Shown here: positions 51,784-61,708 of the stretch, one piece after another
Layout: every line of letters begins with the position of its first letter
How positions within the stretch are numbered: the first letter of the stretch is position 1
Source of the DNA: Isachenkonia alkalipeptolytica
GTDB taxonomy: Bacteria; Bacillota; Clostridia; Peptostreptococcales; T1SED10-28
NCBI RefSeq assembly: GCF_009910325.1
Contig: NZ_SUMG01000001.1
Span: 1-64,000 of the forward strand
Direction: 5' to 3'
DNA: 64,000 nucleotides
Translations under genes and position numbers: made by a program
Notes under the pieces: model-generated
Database searches by the model: none
What the model saw: the letters and a program-made list of their open reading frames with translations, nothing else
What the model was told of the DNA's origin: nothing

Positions 51784-52000
51784 AAAGGGCACTCCTTTCG
51801 GTTTTAAAGATTTCCCATAAGTATATCATGGGAGGGGGCTTTTAAAAAGACCGAGAGAAGCCAGGAGAAAAAAAGCATTGGGACTGTAATAAAAAATAGA
51901 GAAATAAACGGAATTATGATAAAATAGTTGAAAACATATTTACGGTCTTTGGGACTGGGGATGTGAAAATGTTGAGGTAAAACTTTAGGAGGTTTTAACA

Positions 52001-52840
52001 GTGAACAAAGAAGAAAAGTTACATAGTCTTGCCCATACCGCAGAATTATTTCAGGAAATTGTATCCGTAGATATCGGGATCGCCGTAACGGACCGGGATT
52101 CCTATTTGGAATATCGACCGGGAAAAACCATTGATTTTAAGCTAAATGTGGGTGACCCTCTGCCGAGGGATACGGCGGCTTATCGGTGTATGGAAGAAAA
52201 ACGAAAGATTACCACTCATAAAAATAAGGAGGAGTCTCCCTGGGGAATTCCCTACTTGGCCATTGCTTATCCCGTTATTAATGAGGACAATCAGGCCATC
52301 GGTTCCGTGGTAACCATCGAGAGTGTGGAGTTTCAGGAATTTATCTCCTCCACCGCCGGTACCCTGGGGGCTTCCTCGGAGGAGCTGACCGCCTCTCTGG
52401 AAGACCTTCGGGTCAGAACCGAGAGCATACTGAAAGTGGGCGACCAGGTGTCCGAAACCTCTAAAGAAATGCTGGATCAGGCCAAGGAGACGGATAAAAT
52501 CCTAAGTATGATTCAGGAAATTGCCAAGCAAAGTAATTTACTGGGGTTGAATGCTTCCATTGAAAGCGCTAGAGCCGGGGAAGCGGGCAAAGGCTTTGCT
52601 GTGGTAGCGGAGGAAATCCGAAAGCTTTCCACCAACAGTTCTGAATCCGGGGTGTTGATCGGAGAAAAGCTGGAAGGGATGAAAAACGCGATTTTAGAAG
52701 TACAAAACCACTTAGAGCAAATGAGCAGTGATGTGGATCAGCAGTACACCGTGATTAAGGAGATCGGATCCGCCAGCGGGGAATTAGCGGAACTGGCCCA
52801 GGAACTTTCCGATTACTCGGAGAAGTATACCAAAGGATAA
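52001..52840 (+). CDS. Soluble methyl-accepting chemotaxis-type signalling protein
   Basis: 279 residues from GTG 52001 with TTAGGAGG upstream. There is no membrane span. Residues 1-105 form a small sensor domain with [14 protein letters not shown] and [17 protein letters not shown]. The C-terminal signalling hairpin contains the CheA/CheW contact tip region [19 protein letters not shown] followed by [12 protein letters not shown]. This short cytoplasmic receptor type senses intracellular or membrane-derived cues. No other chemotaxis genes lie in the window. A terminator follows. Confidence 0.92.
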   Translation: MNKEEKLHSLAHTAELFQEIVSVDIGIAVTDRDSYLEYRPGKTIDFKLNVGDPLPRDTAAYRCMEEKRKITTHKNKEESPWGIPYLAIAYPVINEDNQAIGSVVTIESVEFQEFISSTAGTLGASSEELTASLEDLRVRTESILKVGDQVSETSKEMLDQAKETDKILSMIQEIAKQSNLLGLNASIESARAGEAGKGFAVVAEEIRKLSTNSSESGVLIGEKLEGMKNAILEVQNHLEQMSSDVDQQYTVIKEIGSASGELAELAQELSDYSEKYTKG

Positions 52841-52852
52841 AGATAAAGAGAG

Positions 52853-52878
52853 ACCCGGAGTCGTTTCCGGGTTTTTTT
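52853..52878 (+). terminator. Intrinsic terminator after the chemotaxis gene
   Basis: ACCCGGA pairs with TCCGGGT around loop GTCGT, followed by seven T. Confidence 0.9.
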
Positions 52879-53008
52879 ATGTTCTTTTTTACCCGGGAGT
52901 TCAAAGAAGTGACAAATGTCATAGGGAGGAATGACAGGGACCACTACCCCCGGCGGTTTTTCTAACGTAGAATAAAGGAAAGATCAAAAGAAAGAGGAGG
53001 ACGGGGTT

Positions 53009-53944
53009 ATGATCGTGGAAATAAAAGACTTGGTAAAGCGCTACGGAGAGGAGCTTGCCCTGGATCACTTAAGCTTGAAAATCCTACCCGGGGAGATCTT
53101 CGGACTCCTGGGACCCAATGGTGCGGGAAAGACCACACTGATCAACAGCATGTTAGGACTTACCAAAGTCCAGGGGGGAGAAATTCGAATATTTGATAAG
53201 GACCTGGGGATTTACTATGACCGAATCAAAAAGGAGGTAGGGGTGGTTCCCCAGGAATTAGCCCTATATGAGGATTTGACCGCCTATGAAAATGTGGAGC
53301 TGTTTGCGGGACTGTACGGACTGCGGGGGACGGATAAAAAAGAGAAGGTAGATGAGGCCCTGGCCTTTGTGGGTCTCTTAGAGCGAAAAAAACAGTTTCC
53401 CAAAAAATTCTCAGGAGGAATGAAACGACGGTTGAATATCGCCATGGCCATTGTGCACCAGCCGAAACTGGTGATTATGGATGAACCTACCGTAGGGATC
53501 GACCCACAGTCCAGAAATCAAATACTGGAATCCGTCAAGACCTTAAATCGGCGGGGCATCACTATTATTTATACCAGTCATTACATGGAGGAAGTGGAAG
53601 GGATTGCGACGAATATCGGTATTATGGATAAGGGGCGAATTATTGCCCTGGGAACCAATAGGGCATTAAAAGAGCTGATCGACTTTGAACAGCGGGGAAG
53701 CTTTACCGTAGAAAAACCGGACTCCCTCCTTCGGGAAGCGGTGGAAAGAATCTCCGGGGTAAGCAGCACTTCCCTGGAAGAGGAGCGGTTGATCGTTGGC
53801 TGGAAAAAAGGAACTTCCCCCATGGGAGAGATCGTAAAGGTTATCACGGAACAGGGATACACCCTCAGAGGGGTGACGGTAAAAGAGCCGAATCTGGAAC
53901 AGGTCTTTTTAACCCTGACGGGAAAAAGTCTTCGGGATGATTAG
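53009..53944 (+). CDS. ABC transporter ATPase, LnrL-like
   Basis: 311 residues with AGAGGAGGA upstream. Walker A GPNGAGKTT, signature FSGGMKRRLN, Walker B LVIMDEPTVGID and H-loop YTSHYMEE are complete. The C-terminal 90 residues form the accessory domain of the CcmA/drug-export group. Together with two permeases, a histidine kinase and a response regulator immediately downstream, it matches the gene content of the Bacillus linearmycin-resistance system (LnrLMN with LnrJK). The exported compound here is unknown. Confidence 0.93.
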   Translation: MIVEIKDLVKRYGEELALDHLSLKILPGEIFGLLGPNGAGKTTLINSMLGLTKVQGGEIRIFDKDLGIYYDRIKKEVGVVPQELALYEDLTAYENVELFAGLYGLRGTDKKEKVDEALAFVGLLERKKQFPKKFSGGMKRRLNIAMAIVHQPKLVIMDEPTVGIDPQSRNQILESVKTLNRRGITIIYTSHYMEEVEGIATNIGIMDKGRIIALGTNRALKELIDFEQRGSFTVEKPDSLLREAVERISGVSSTSLEEERLIVGWKKGTSPMGEIVKVITEQGYTLRGVTVKEPNLEQVFLTLTGKSLRDD

Positions 53945-53959
53945 GAGGGAGGGAGGAAA

Positions 53960-55168
53960 ATGAAGCTATTAAATATTGCTAAAGTAACGTTTTTCCGTCG
54001 TCTTCGGGATAAACAGGAGTTGTTGACCAATATATTTTTGCCCCTGCTGTTGATCTTTATTTTAGGGACCGCCCTTCAGGGCAACTTCGGTGTCAGTGAA
54101 CTGGGGGATATTCCCACAGCCTATCTAAATGAGGATAAAGGTCCCGGCGGGGAGGCTTTTGAAGAGTTTTTAGAAGAGGAAGAAATTAAACAGTGGCTTC
54201 ATGTAATTCCCGTGGATTCTTATGATCAGGGGCTGGCCTTGATCGATCAGCGGGAGGCTTTGACTTTCATTTATCTTCCTGAGAATTTTTCTGAAGGGAT
54301 AGCCTCCGGCGGGGGAGGAACCATTGAAATTCGAGATGCAGGTCTTTCTCAATTGCTGCCTTCCGTGGTGAATAATATTGTTGAAAGCTATACTCAGGGA
54401 GGGAATTTGATGCTGGCTCTTATGGACATGGAGAGGACGGCGTTAAAGGAAACCTCCGTAGAGAATTCCCGGTTTTTTACGGAAAAGATCAGGGTGGGCG
54501 GGGAGGACAATGTCCAAAAACCCCTTATTCTTCGAAACACCCTGGACGGGGGAGAAAAACAGATTTCCGGTATGGATTATTATGCCGTTACTATGCTGGT
54601 GATGTTTATTATGTGGGGAATTTTTACCGGCGCCCAAAGCCTTACGGAGGATCTTTTCACACCTCTGAAAACCAGAATTTATATGGCACCGGTGGGAAAG
54701 CTTAGTTACTTTTTAGGGAAAACCATCGGTGTATTAGGTACCTTTATTTTTCAAATTCTTGTGATCATTTTCTTTACCAAATGGGTCTATGGCGTGGGCT
54801 GGGGAGAAACCTTATGGCCGATTCTCGGCATCAGCGTAGTACTTTCCCTTGTGGCCATCGCCATCGGTATCGCCATTGCTTTGTCGGCACCCTCGGAAAG
54901 TGGATCTGCAGCCATCATCAATGGGTTTGTGGTGATTTCCACTTTTGTGGCGGGGGGATTCTTTCCCATTGAGATGGAAAGTTCCCTGTTTAGGATAATC
55001 CGAAGTCTCAGTCCGAATTATCATGCCCAGCAGGGGATATTCAATGTGGTTTACAACGGTTCGACGGCCGCCATTGGGGAATCGATCCTCAGTTTGCTCG
55101 CCATCAGTGCCGGAGTTTTGCTTATGGCTTTTTATCAGGGAAGGAGGAAAACCCATGAAGATCTTTAA
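53960..55168 (+). CDS. ABC-2 type permease, first (LnrM-like)
   Basis: 402 residues with TTAGGAGGGAGG upstream. One N-terminal span (about 22-42) is followed by an extracytoplasmic domain of about 170 residues and then five more spans from residue 215, the standard ABC-2 exporter topology. FFPIEMESSLFRIIRSLSP near the C-terminus is the usual loop before the last span. Its 3' end overlaps the next permease by 14 bases, so the two are translationally coupled. Confidence 0.9.
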   Translation: MKLLNIAKVTFFRRLRDKQELLTNIFLPLLLIFILGTALQGNFGVSELGDIPTAYLNEDKGPGGEAFEEFLEEEEIKQWLHVIPVDSYDQGLALIDQREALTFIYLPENFSEGIASGGGGTIEIRDAGLSQLLPSVVNNIVESYTQGGNLMLALMDMERTALKETSVENSRFFTEKIRVGGEDNVQKPLILRNTLDGGEKQISGMDYYAVTMLVMFIMWGIFTGAQSLTEDLFTPLKTRIYMAPVGKLSYFLGKTIGVLGTFIFQILVIIFFTKWVYGVGWGETLWPILGISVVLSLVAIAIGIAIALSAPSESGSAAIINGFVVISTFVAGGFFPIEMESSLFRIIRSLSPNYHAQQGIFNVVYNGSTAAIGESILSLLAISAGVLLMAFYQGRRKTHEDL

Positions 55169-56258
55169 AAGCAATATTAAAAGAATTTTGCGGGATAAAG
55201 CCAGTATGGTTTCCATGATTTTGGTCCCCGTGGTGTTTATTTCTCTATATTTTATCGCCAATACCTCGGGAGGCTCGGGGGGGATCCGTATAGGCATCCA
55301 TGACGAAGACCAAACGGCAATGACGGAAATCATTCATAATAACCTTGAGGAAAACTTCACCCTTCAAGAGGTAACCCTGACAGAAATCCAGGGGATGCTT
55401 TTTTCCGGGGACTTGGACTACGCTATTCATTTTCCTGAAGGGTACACGGAAAAGACGATTCAAGGAGAGACCCCGGGGGTTGAAGGCTACGAAAGCATGG
55501 ACAACCAGCGGTATCAGCCCTTTATTTTCTACTTTGAAAACTATCTTTTGGGGATCCATTCTTTGGCCGGGGAAGCCCAGGGAGAGGAAGCCCTGTTTTA
55601 TCAGGGACTGGAATTTTATGATCCGGGAATGCTGGGGATCAATTATGAGACGACCGGGGCCACCCGGGCACACAGTATCAGTTCTATGGGTTTTTTAGTG
55701 ATGGGGATTCTGTTTTTCTCCATCCGTTCCACCACGTTGATTTTAAAGGATCGAAAAACGAAAATTTTTCAGCGGATCTTAACCAGCCCCCTGTCCATCC
55801 GGCAGTATATGTTGGAAAACATCCTAAGCTTTGCCCTGTTGATTCTCCTTCAGATCGGACTCATCTTAGTGATTGTGGCGGGGGTTTTCCGGGTGCCCAT
55901 GGGACCTTCCCTGATCAATCTCTTGGTAATGCTGTTTCTTTTCGGTCTCAGCAGTATCTCCCTGGGAATATCCATGGTTTCCCTGGGAAAGGATCAGCAT
56001 AAAATGACCACCTTGACCACACTGTTGGCCACACCGATGCTGATGCTGGGTGGCGTTTTCTGGCCCGTGGAGATTATGCCCGAGCCCCTGCAGAACATCG
56101 GCATGTTCATCCCCGTAACCTGGGCGATGAAAGGCATTGAGGGGGTTATGTACGGAAGCGCCCTGGGAGAGTTATGGCTGGAAGCTCTGATTCTTATAGG
56201 TTTTACCTTATTATTCTTTTTGCTGGGTTCCTGGAGACGAGAAGATGTGGCGCAATAG
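55155..56258 (+). CDS. ABC-2 type permease, second (LnrN-like)
   Basis: 367 residues from ATG 55155 with GGAAGGAGGAAA upstream; the open frame extends back to 55023 inside the previous gene but only this start has a ribosome site. The topology is the same as its partner: one span, an outer domain of about 170 residues, then five spans. GVFWPVEIMPEPLQNIGMF is the loop before the last span. The pair forms the membrane channel for the ATPase at 53009. A short terminator-like stem follows before the kinase gene. Confidence 0.9.
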   Translation: MKIFKSNIKRILRDKASMVSMILVPVVFISLYFIANTSGGSGGIRIGIHDEDQTAMTEIIHNNLEENFTLQEVTLTEIQGMLFSGDLDYAIHFPEGYTEKTIQGETPGVEGYESMDNQRYQPFIFYFENYLLGIHSLAGEAQGEEALFYQGLEFYDPGMLGINYETTGATRAHSISSMGFLVMGILFFSIRSTTLILKDRKTKIFQRILTSPLSIRQYMLENILSFALLILLQIGLILVIVAGVFRVPMGPSLINLLVMLFLFGLSSISLGISMVSLGKDQHKMTTLTTLLATPMLMLGGVFWPVEIMPEPLQNIGMFIPVTWAMKGIEGVMYGSALGELWLEALILIGFTLLFFLLGSWRREDVAQ

Positions 56259-56285
56259 GCCGGAAGGATGATATAATGAAATAAA

Positions 56286-56315
56286 AGAAAAAGCCTGTAG
56301 TGTCTGGCTTTTTCT
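56286..56315 (+). terminator. Stem-loop between the exporter and its two-component genes
   Basis: AGAAAAAGCC pairs perfectly with GGCTTTTTCT around a ten-base loop. It may reduce read-through into the kinase gene. Confidence 0.7.
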
Positions 56316-56332
56316 AAGGGTCGGTGATTAGG

Positions 56333-57418
56333 ATGAAAGAACTGGGTAAAGGTTTTAAAATCGGATATTTATTAATTTTTCTCGGTTTCGTGGTAACTAC
56401 GGAAACCGTGGGAAATCCTGTGCCCTTATTGATCATCGCCTTTGTATTAATACAGTTGATCTATGAAAAATATTTTCCCCACCGAGGGTTTTTGGTGCTG
56501 CAGTTAGTCCCCCTGCTTTACGGAATATTTATGGCTCCCTATATGGTTTTACTGTTTCCTCTTTGGGTATATGATATGGTGCAGGAAAAACAACTCTGGG
56601 GGATCCTTCTTCCCGTTGCATTAGGGATTTACCTTGAAGACTTGGAAGGGTTTTGGATCCTGCTGTTCCTGGTAAGTCTTACAGGTTTCGCCTCCTACGG
56701 AATATCCACCTTGTTGGAAAAAGAACAGGGGCTGCAGCAATCCTTCGATGAAGAACGACGGCTTCGCTATCAGCTGGAAAAGCAAAAGATGGACTTGATC
56801 CAATCCAACAGGAAGGTTCAGGCGTTAACTGAAGCCACGGAGAGAAACCGAATAGCCGGGGAGATCCATGATAATGTGGGCCATGAAATCGCCGGGGTAT
56901 TGATGCAATTGGAAGTAGGGGAAAAACTTATGGAGCGGGATCCGGATGCGTCGAAAAAAGCCATCCTCCAGGCAAGAAGCAAACTTGCCGATACCTTGGT
57001 ACTGTTGCGAAACACGGTACATAATTTAAGACCCCGGGAAAAAAGCGGTCTTCAGTACTTAAAAGAGGTTATCGAGGGCTTTGAATACGGAAACATTCAT
57101 TTTGAACATTCGGGAGACTTCAATCCCCTTTCCAACCTGCACTATGAGGTTCTGGGAAGCAATCTGAAAGAAGCCTTGACCAATATCCAAAAATATTCCC
57201 GGGCAGAGAACATTATCATTAAAATTGAAGCCATGGACAAATTGGTGCGACTGTATGTTAAGGATGACGGCATCGGATGTAATGCCCCGTCTTTTAACCA
57301 AGGCATGGGTCTGAAAGGCATGAAGGAACGGGCGGAGAATTTAGGTGGGAATCTTTCTGTGGACGGGAAAGAGGGGTTTCTGGTTGTGACAATTCTTCCG
57401 ATAGATAAAAAATCTTAA
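56333..57418 (+). CDS. Sensor histidine kinase (NarX/LnrJ type, HisKA_3)
   Basis: 361 residues from ATG 56333. About 130 N-terminal residues are nearly all membrane spans (five or so) with very short loops, so sensing probably occurs inside the membrane, as in cell-envelope sensors. A coiled-coil linker leads to the phosphorylated His in AGEIHDNVGHEIAG. The ATP lid region LKEALTNIQKYSRAEN, DDGIGC and GMGLKGMKERAENLGG completes the HATPase domain. The next gene encodes its response regulator. Confidence 0.93.
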   Translation: MKELGKGFKIGYLLIFLGFVVTTETVGNPVPLLIIAFVLIQLIYEKYFPHRGFLVLQLVPLLYGIFMAPYMVLLFPLWVYDMVQEKQLWGILLPVALGIYLEDLEGFWILLFLVSLTGFASYGISTLLEKEQGLQQSFDEERRLRYQLEKQKMDLIQSNRKVQALTEATERNRIAGEIHDNVGHEIAGVLMQLEVGEKLMERDPDASKKAILQARSKLADTLVLLRNTVHNLRPREKSGLQYLKEVIEGFEYGNIHFEHSGDFNPLSNLHYEVLGSNLKEALTNIQKYSRAENIIIKIEAMDKLVRLYVKDDGIGCNAPSFNQGMGLKGMKERAENLGGNLSVDGKEGFLVVTILPIDKKS

Positions 57419-57497
57419 ACTCTCCGTAGTTTTAAAGGAAGCGGCTACGCCAAGCTTTTATAAGCATCGGGGAAGGGTGAAAAGAGAGGTGAAGAAA

Positions 57498-58133
57498 ATG
57501 ATTCGGGTACTGTTAGTGGATGATGACAGTTTGATTTGTGAGAGTTTGAAGATTCTTTTGGAACTGCAGGGAGACCTGGAAGTGGCAGGGACCTGCAAAA
57601 ATGGCCAGGAGGCTCTGGCACTGCTGGAAAAAGAGGATGTGGACGTGGTGCTGATGGATATTCGAATGCCGGTGATGGACGGAGTGCAGGCAACTAAAAC
57701 CATGAAAGAAGCCCATCCTGATAGGAAAATCATTTTGCTGACCACCTTTAAAGAGGATGAATACATTAAAGAAGCCATCGGCTATGGGGCGGAGGGTTAT
57801 ATTTTAAAAAGTCAGTCCTCGGACAGCATTATTGAAAGCATCCGTTCGGTGTTTAAAGGAAACACGGTTTATCAAAAAGAGGTGATGACCTCTTTGACGG
57901 ATTTGATGAAAAAACCCCCGGAGCCTTTACCCATGGAGGAAGACCTCACTCCTCGGGAAATGGAAATATTAAAAGGGGTGGGCGAGGGGAAATCCAACAG
58001 AGAAATTTCTCAAGCCTTGTTTTTAGGGGAAGGTACCGTTCGAAATTACATTACCAAGCTACTGGACAAACTGGAACTACGAGACCGGACCCAATTGGCG
58101 ATTTACTACTTAAAGCATGGGAAAGAAGAATAA
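57498..58133 (+). CDS. NarL/LuxR-family response regulator (LnrK-like)
   Basis: 211 residues from ATG 57498 with GAGAGGTGAAG upstream; the longer frame from 57477 lacks a ribosome site. The receiver domain has LLVDDDS (acidic pocket), VVLMDIRMPVMDG (phosphorylated Asp) and LLTTFKED. The C-terminal helix-turn-helix contains LTPREMEILKGVGEGKSNREI. It probably activates the upstream exporter genes in response to the kinase. No operator could be recognised. Confidence 0.94.
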   Translation: MIRVLLVDDDSLICESLKILLELQGDLEVAGTCKNGQEALALLEKEDVDVVLMDIRMPVMDGVQATKTMKEAHPDRKIILLTTFKEDEYIKEAIGYGAEGYILKSQSSDSIIESIRSVFKGNTVYQKEVMTSLTDLMKKPPEPLPMEEDLTPREMEILKGVGEGKSNREISQALFLGEGTVRNYITKLLDKLELRDRTQLAIYYLKHGKEE

Positions 58134-58149
58134 ACAGGGGGAGTACTAG

Positions 58150-58971
58150 ATGAAAAACACACTGAAAATCGTTATGACGATTTTAAGCACTTTTATGGTT
58201 TATATTGCAGCGAATGTTTTTGCGGGCATTCTGATGGGCGTTTATTACGGCGGACTTTACGGGGAGGAAGCAGACTTGGCGGGCATGGACACCTTTATCG
58301 CCGAAAATACCAATATTTTATTGATTGGGGCAAGTCTCATTGCCTTGGGTATTTTTTGGATTGCCTATAAAGTACAGAGAAAAAGCATTTCTAAGGCCCT
58401 GGGTATTAAGAAATTAAAAACCCGGGAAATCCCCGCTACTTTGTTCACCGGAGTTTTTTTCTCGCTGTTTCTCTTTGCATTGATGTCTCTGACCAATATT
58501 CACCGTCTGTTCCCCAGCCACGGGGAGGTTATGGAAGCTATTGTCCCCGTCGAAGGGAACTTTTTGTTGATTTTTTTGTCCGTAGCCATTGTGGTGCCCT
58601 TGTTTGAAGAAGTGATGCACCGGGGGATTATCTATCAGCAGTTGAAAAAAGGTTTTTCTGTGCCCATGGCCATTATTTTTCAGGCCCTGATTTTCGGGGT
58701 CTTTCATTTTAACTGGCTGCAGGGGATCTACGCTTTTATCGGGGGCATTGTTCTGGCCCTGCTTTATGAATACACCAAATCCCTGTGGGCTCCGATCTTG
58801 ATGCATATGGGATGGAACGCCACCTCCCTGTTTATTCCCCCGATTTATTCAAACCTGGTGTTGGCCGGGGTACTGGTTCTTTCCTTGGGAATGCTGATAT
58901 TTTTCCTGAAAAAATTAAAGGGGGAACAAAAAGTGTTTTCAAGGAACAGCGAGGCTTATGAAAATTATTAG
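58150..58971 (+). CDS. CPBP-family intramembrane metalloprotease
   Basis: 273 residues with ACAGGGGGAG upstream. Eight or so spans. The catalytic motifs of the CAAX-protease/bacteriocin-processing group are complete: PLFEEVMHRGIIY (Glu-Glu), FGVFHFNWLQG (His) and PILMHMGWNAT (His/Asn). Such proteins cleave small membrane peptides or act in self-protection against bacteriocins. It sits between an antibiotic-export-like module and a NatAB-like exporter, so a role in envelope defence is plausible but unproven. Confidence 0.92.
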   Translation: MKNTLKIVMTILSTFMVYIAANVFAGILMGVYYGGLYGEEADLAGMDTFIAENTNILLIGASLIALGIFWIAYKVQRKSISKALGIKKLKTREIPATLFTGVFFSLFLFALMSLTNIHRLFPSHGEVMEAIVPVEGNFLLIFLSVAIVVPLFEEVMHRGIIYQQLKKGFSVPMAIIFQALIFGVFHFNWLQGIYAFIGGIVLALLYEYTKSLWAPILMHMGWNATSLFIPPIYSNLVLAGVLVLSLGMLIFFLKKLKGEQKVFSRNSEAYENY

Positions 58972-58989
58972 TAGGCAGGAGGAAGTCCA

Positions 58990-59913
58990 ATGGAAAACGT
59001 ATTGACCATAAAAAATGTGACCAAAGCCTTTGGTGGAGTCGAGGTGGTGAAGAATGTATCCTTTGAGGTGGAAAAAGGAGATATTATGGGAACTCTGGGT
59101 CCGAACGGAGCGGGGAAATCCACCTTGATTCGAAATATTATGGGAATGATTTATCCCGATAAGGGGGAAGTGAGTTTTTTTCTCGGCGGAAAAAAACAGC
59201 GCCTGCCCCTGGATAAAATCGGATATCTTCCCGAAGAGCGGGGCCTTTATAAAGACGTTACCATTCAGGATATTATCTTCTATCTTGCGGGACTGAAGGG
59301 TTACCCCAAGGGAAAAGCCAAGGACCGCTTATCAAAATACCTGGAAATGTTTGATCTTGGAGGCATGGAAAAGCGGAAAATCGAGGAGCTCTCCAAAGGG
59401 ATGGCCCAAAAAGTCCAATTTATCGGAGCGATTATCCATGAACCGGAGTTTTTGATACTGGATGAGCCCTTTTCCGGACTGGATCCGGTAAGCCAGGATC
59501 TTTTCCGGGAGGAGATACGCAGTCTTTCTCGGGGAGGGGTCAGCATCCTGCTGTCCTCCCATCAAATGAATTTGGTGGAGGCCCTGTGCAACCGGATTTT
59601 TTTAATCAACAAGGGGGAAAAGGTAATTTACGGAACCTTGGATGAAGTCAAGGAGCAGTTTTCCGATTTTAAATGTACCCTGTACGGAGAGAATTCCAGG
59701 GAGATCTTTGAACAGCTTCCAGGGGTTGAAAGAGTCCAGTGGGAAGAGGGAAAATCCGTAATCTACCTGATGAAGGATACCACCCCTCAGAAGTTTTTGC
59801 GTCAACTTCCCCAGGACCTTCATATCAAGGAACTGCATATGGACCGGATTTCTCTTCATGACATTTTCGTAAACATTGCCAGGGGAGGTGTAAGCCATGG
59901 GGCAAACCTTTAA
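58990..59913 (+). CDS. ABC transporter ATPase (NatA-like)
   Basis: 307 residues with GCAGGAGGA upstream. Walker A GPNGAGKST, signature LSKGMAQKVQ, Walker B FLILDEPFSGLD and H-loop LSSHQMNLVE are intact. The KGM form of the signature and the following DUF4162-type C-terminal domain are typical of ATPases paired with NatB/ABC-2 permeases. The stop lies 17 bases inside the next gene, so the two are coupled. Confidence 0.93.
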   Translation: MENVLTIKNVTKAFGGVEVVKNVSFEVEKGDIMGTLGPNGAGKSTLIRNIMGMIYPDKGEVSFFLGGKKQRLPLDKIGYLPEERGLYKDVTIQDIIFYLAGLKGYPKGKAKDRLSKYLEMFDLGGMEKRKIEELSKGMAQKVQFIGAIIHEPEFLILDEPFSGLDPVSQDLFREEIRSLSRGGVSILLSSHQMNLVEALCNRIFLINKGEKVIYGTLDEVKEQFSDFKCTLYGENSREIFEQLPGVERVQWEEGKSVIYLMKDTTPQKFLRQLPQDLHIKELHMDRISLHDIFVNIARGGVSHGANL

Positions 59914-61093
59914 AGTAGCTCTATGGGAGCTGAAGAAGAACTTAACCAACAAAACTTTTTTAATCTCCATGGCCCTAACCCCTCTAATTATGATTGTTTT
60001 CGGGGCACTGCCCACGGTGCTGGAATCTTTGGAGAGAAACCAAATGGATTATATTTACGTGGTGGACGAAATAGGGGTTTATGAAGCCCTGGAAGGCAAG
60101 GTAGACCAAGAACAGTATCAATTGGAAAACTTTGAAGGGGACGTGGATGCCTTGGAGGAAAAGGCCATTGAGGAGGACCGAACCTCTTATATTATCATCG
60201 ATGAGGAAGGTTTTCAGTCCCATCAGTTTACCCTGCATTCGGGAGATGATTCAATGATTCCCTTAAGTGGTTTTCAGTCAGCCCTAACCGAGACATTACA
60301 GGAACGAAAAATCGATGAAGCAGGGATTGACCGGGAAGTGGCAACGTATATCACCACGGATTTTTCCATCCAACAGACTTCTTTGCTGGAAGAGGACCTG
60401 GATTTTCTCAATCGACTGATTCCTGGAGTATTCGCAGGAATGATTCTGATTTCCGTTTTTATTTCCGGAACCATGACCTTCCAGAGCGCCACCCAGGAAA
60501 AACGGGATAAAATGACGGAGGTGTTGCTCTCTTCCGTAAGTGCCCGGGATCTAATGCAGGGGAAAATTATCGGATATTTTTTTCTGGGATTAATTCAGGT
60601 GGGGGTTTGGGCAGGGGTAGGGCTGCTGGTGGCCACCTACTACTTTGATGTGCCGGTACTGGAGTATTTATTTGTATCGGAACTGCCCTTAATGCTTCTG
60701 TATGCCCTGATCGGTTATTTGATGTTCTCTGCTCTGTTTGTCAGTATGGGGGCCACGATCAACGATATTTATTCTGCGGGAAACTTTCAAGGAGTGCTGT
60801 TTATTATTCCCATGCTCCCCATATTTTTCATCGGGGCCATTATACAAAATCCCCATGGGATTGTGGCTCAAGTGGGTTCCTACTTCCCACTGTCCACCCC
60901 GGGGGTAATGCTTTTTCGACTGGTGATTGCCTCTAGGGTACCGCCGGGGGAAATTATTCTGAGCCTGGGAATTTTAGTGATTACCACAATTTTCATAATG
61001 CGTTTGGCCGGTAAAATATTTAAAACCGCGCTGCTGATGTACGGAAAAAATGCCACACCGGCGGAAATTTTCCGATGGGCTCGGCAAAAATAA
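59897..61093 (+). CDS. ABC-2 type permease (NatB-like)
   Basis: 398 residues, start overlapping the ATPase gene with AGGGGAGG just upstream. One span (about 21-41), an acidic outer domain of about 135 residues, then five to six spans. The segment MTFQSATQEKRDKMTEVLLSS after the second span is the hallmark of NatB-type exporters, known for sodium efflux in Bacillus, though many homologs export other substrates. Sodium export would suit an alkaliphilic or halophilic host, but the substrate is not readable. Confidence 0.92.
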   Translation: MGQTFKVALWELKKNLTNKTFLISMALTPLIMIVFGALPTVLESLERNQMDYIYVVDEIGVYEALEGKVDQEQYQLENFEGDVDALEEKAIEEDRTSYIIIDEEGFQSHQFTLHSGDDSMIPLSGFQSALTETLQERKIDEAGIDREVATYITTDFSIQQTSLLEEDLDFLNRLIPGVFAGMILISVFISGTMTFQSATQEKRDKMTEVLLSSVSARDLMQGKIIGYFFLGLIQVGVWAGVGLLVATYYFDVPVLEYLFVSELPLMLLYALIGYLMFSALFVSMGATINDIYSAGNFQGVLFIIPMLPIFFIGAIIQNPHGIVAQVGSYFPLSTPGVMLFRLVIASRVPPGEIILSLGILVITTIFIMRLAGKIFKTALLMYGKNATPAEIFRWARQK

Positions 61094-61105
61094 GGAGGAC
61101 CGATT

Positions 61106-61615
61106 ATGGATCGAAAATGGTTAGGACTGTTGTTGATAATTATCGGGGGAATTTTTTCCCTCAGCAATTTAGGGTATTATCCCGGAGAGTTTACCTTGAT
61201 GATTGTAGGGATATTGTTAGTTGTGACCTATTATCGGTCGGGAGATTCGGTATACCGACGGAAACAGGGATTGTTGATTACCGGGGCCATTGTTACCATG
61301 GTGGGACTCTTTGCCGTTATTGAGCAAAACCTCCCTGTGGGAAATCGGGACGGTTATCTGTTCTTTGTTTTTCTTGGGATTGCTTTTCTTGCGGTTTTTC
61401 TGATTCATACCCGGCATTTGAAAACTCTTCCTTTAGGGAAAAGACGGTGGCCGCTGTATCCCGCCGCCGCCCTTGGAGGATTCGCTTTGTTTGTATTTGT
61501 CGTCGAATTTATGGATCAGGATTTGATCGAACCGGTTCTAAACAATGCTTTTCCCGTGGGATTAATAGTGGTAGGGGTTATTTTGATTGTAAAAGCCTTT
61601 AGAAAAGGAAAATAA
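61106..61615 (+). CDS. Small multi-span membrane protein (LiaF/DUF5668-like)
   Basis: 169 residues with TAAGGAGG upstream, 12 bases after the permease. Five hydrophobic segments are separated by very short basic loops. LGLLLIIIGGIFSLSNLG at the start and VGLIVVGVILIVKAFRKG at the end are repeated-type LiaI/LiaF-like transmembrane patterns (DUF5668). Members often accompany envelope-stress ABC systems. The last gene of the ABC module. Confidence 0.72.
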   Translation: MDRKWLGLLLIIIGGIFSLSNLGYYPGEFTLMIVGILLVVTYYRSGDSVYRRKQGLLITGAIVTMVGLFAVIEQNLPVGNRDGYLFFVFLGIAFLAVFLIHTRHLKTLPLGKRRWPLYPAAALGGFALFVFVVEFMDQDLIEPVLNNAFPVGLIVVGVILIVKAFRKGK

Positions 61616-61647
61616 AACATTGTGAACGAAACAATTTATAAAAACTT

Positions 61648-61699
61648 AACAGCAAAAAATGCAAATAAACAGCAAAATAAGCAAATAAACAGCAAAAAA
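61648..61699 (+). repeat. Short A-rich direct repeats
   Basis: AACAGCAAAAAATGCAAATA-type units recur about two and a half times (GCAAATAAACAGCAAAATAA is the core). Located in the 3' region before the terminator; probably slippage. Confidence 0.65.
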
Positions 61700-61708
61700 A
61701 AAGAATAA

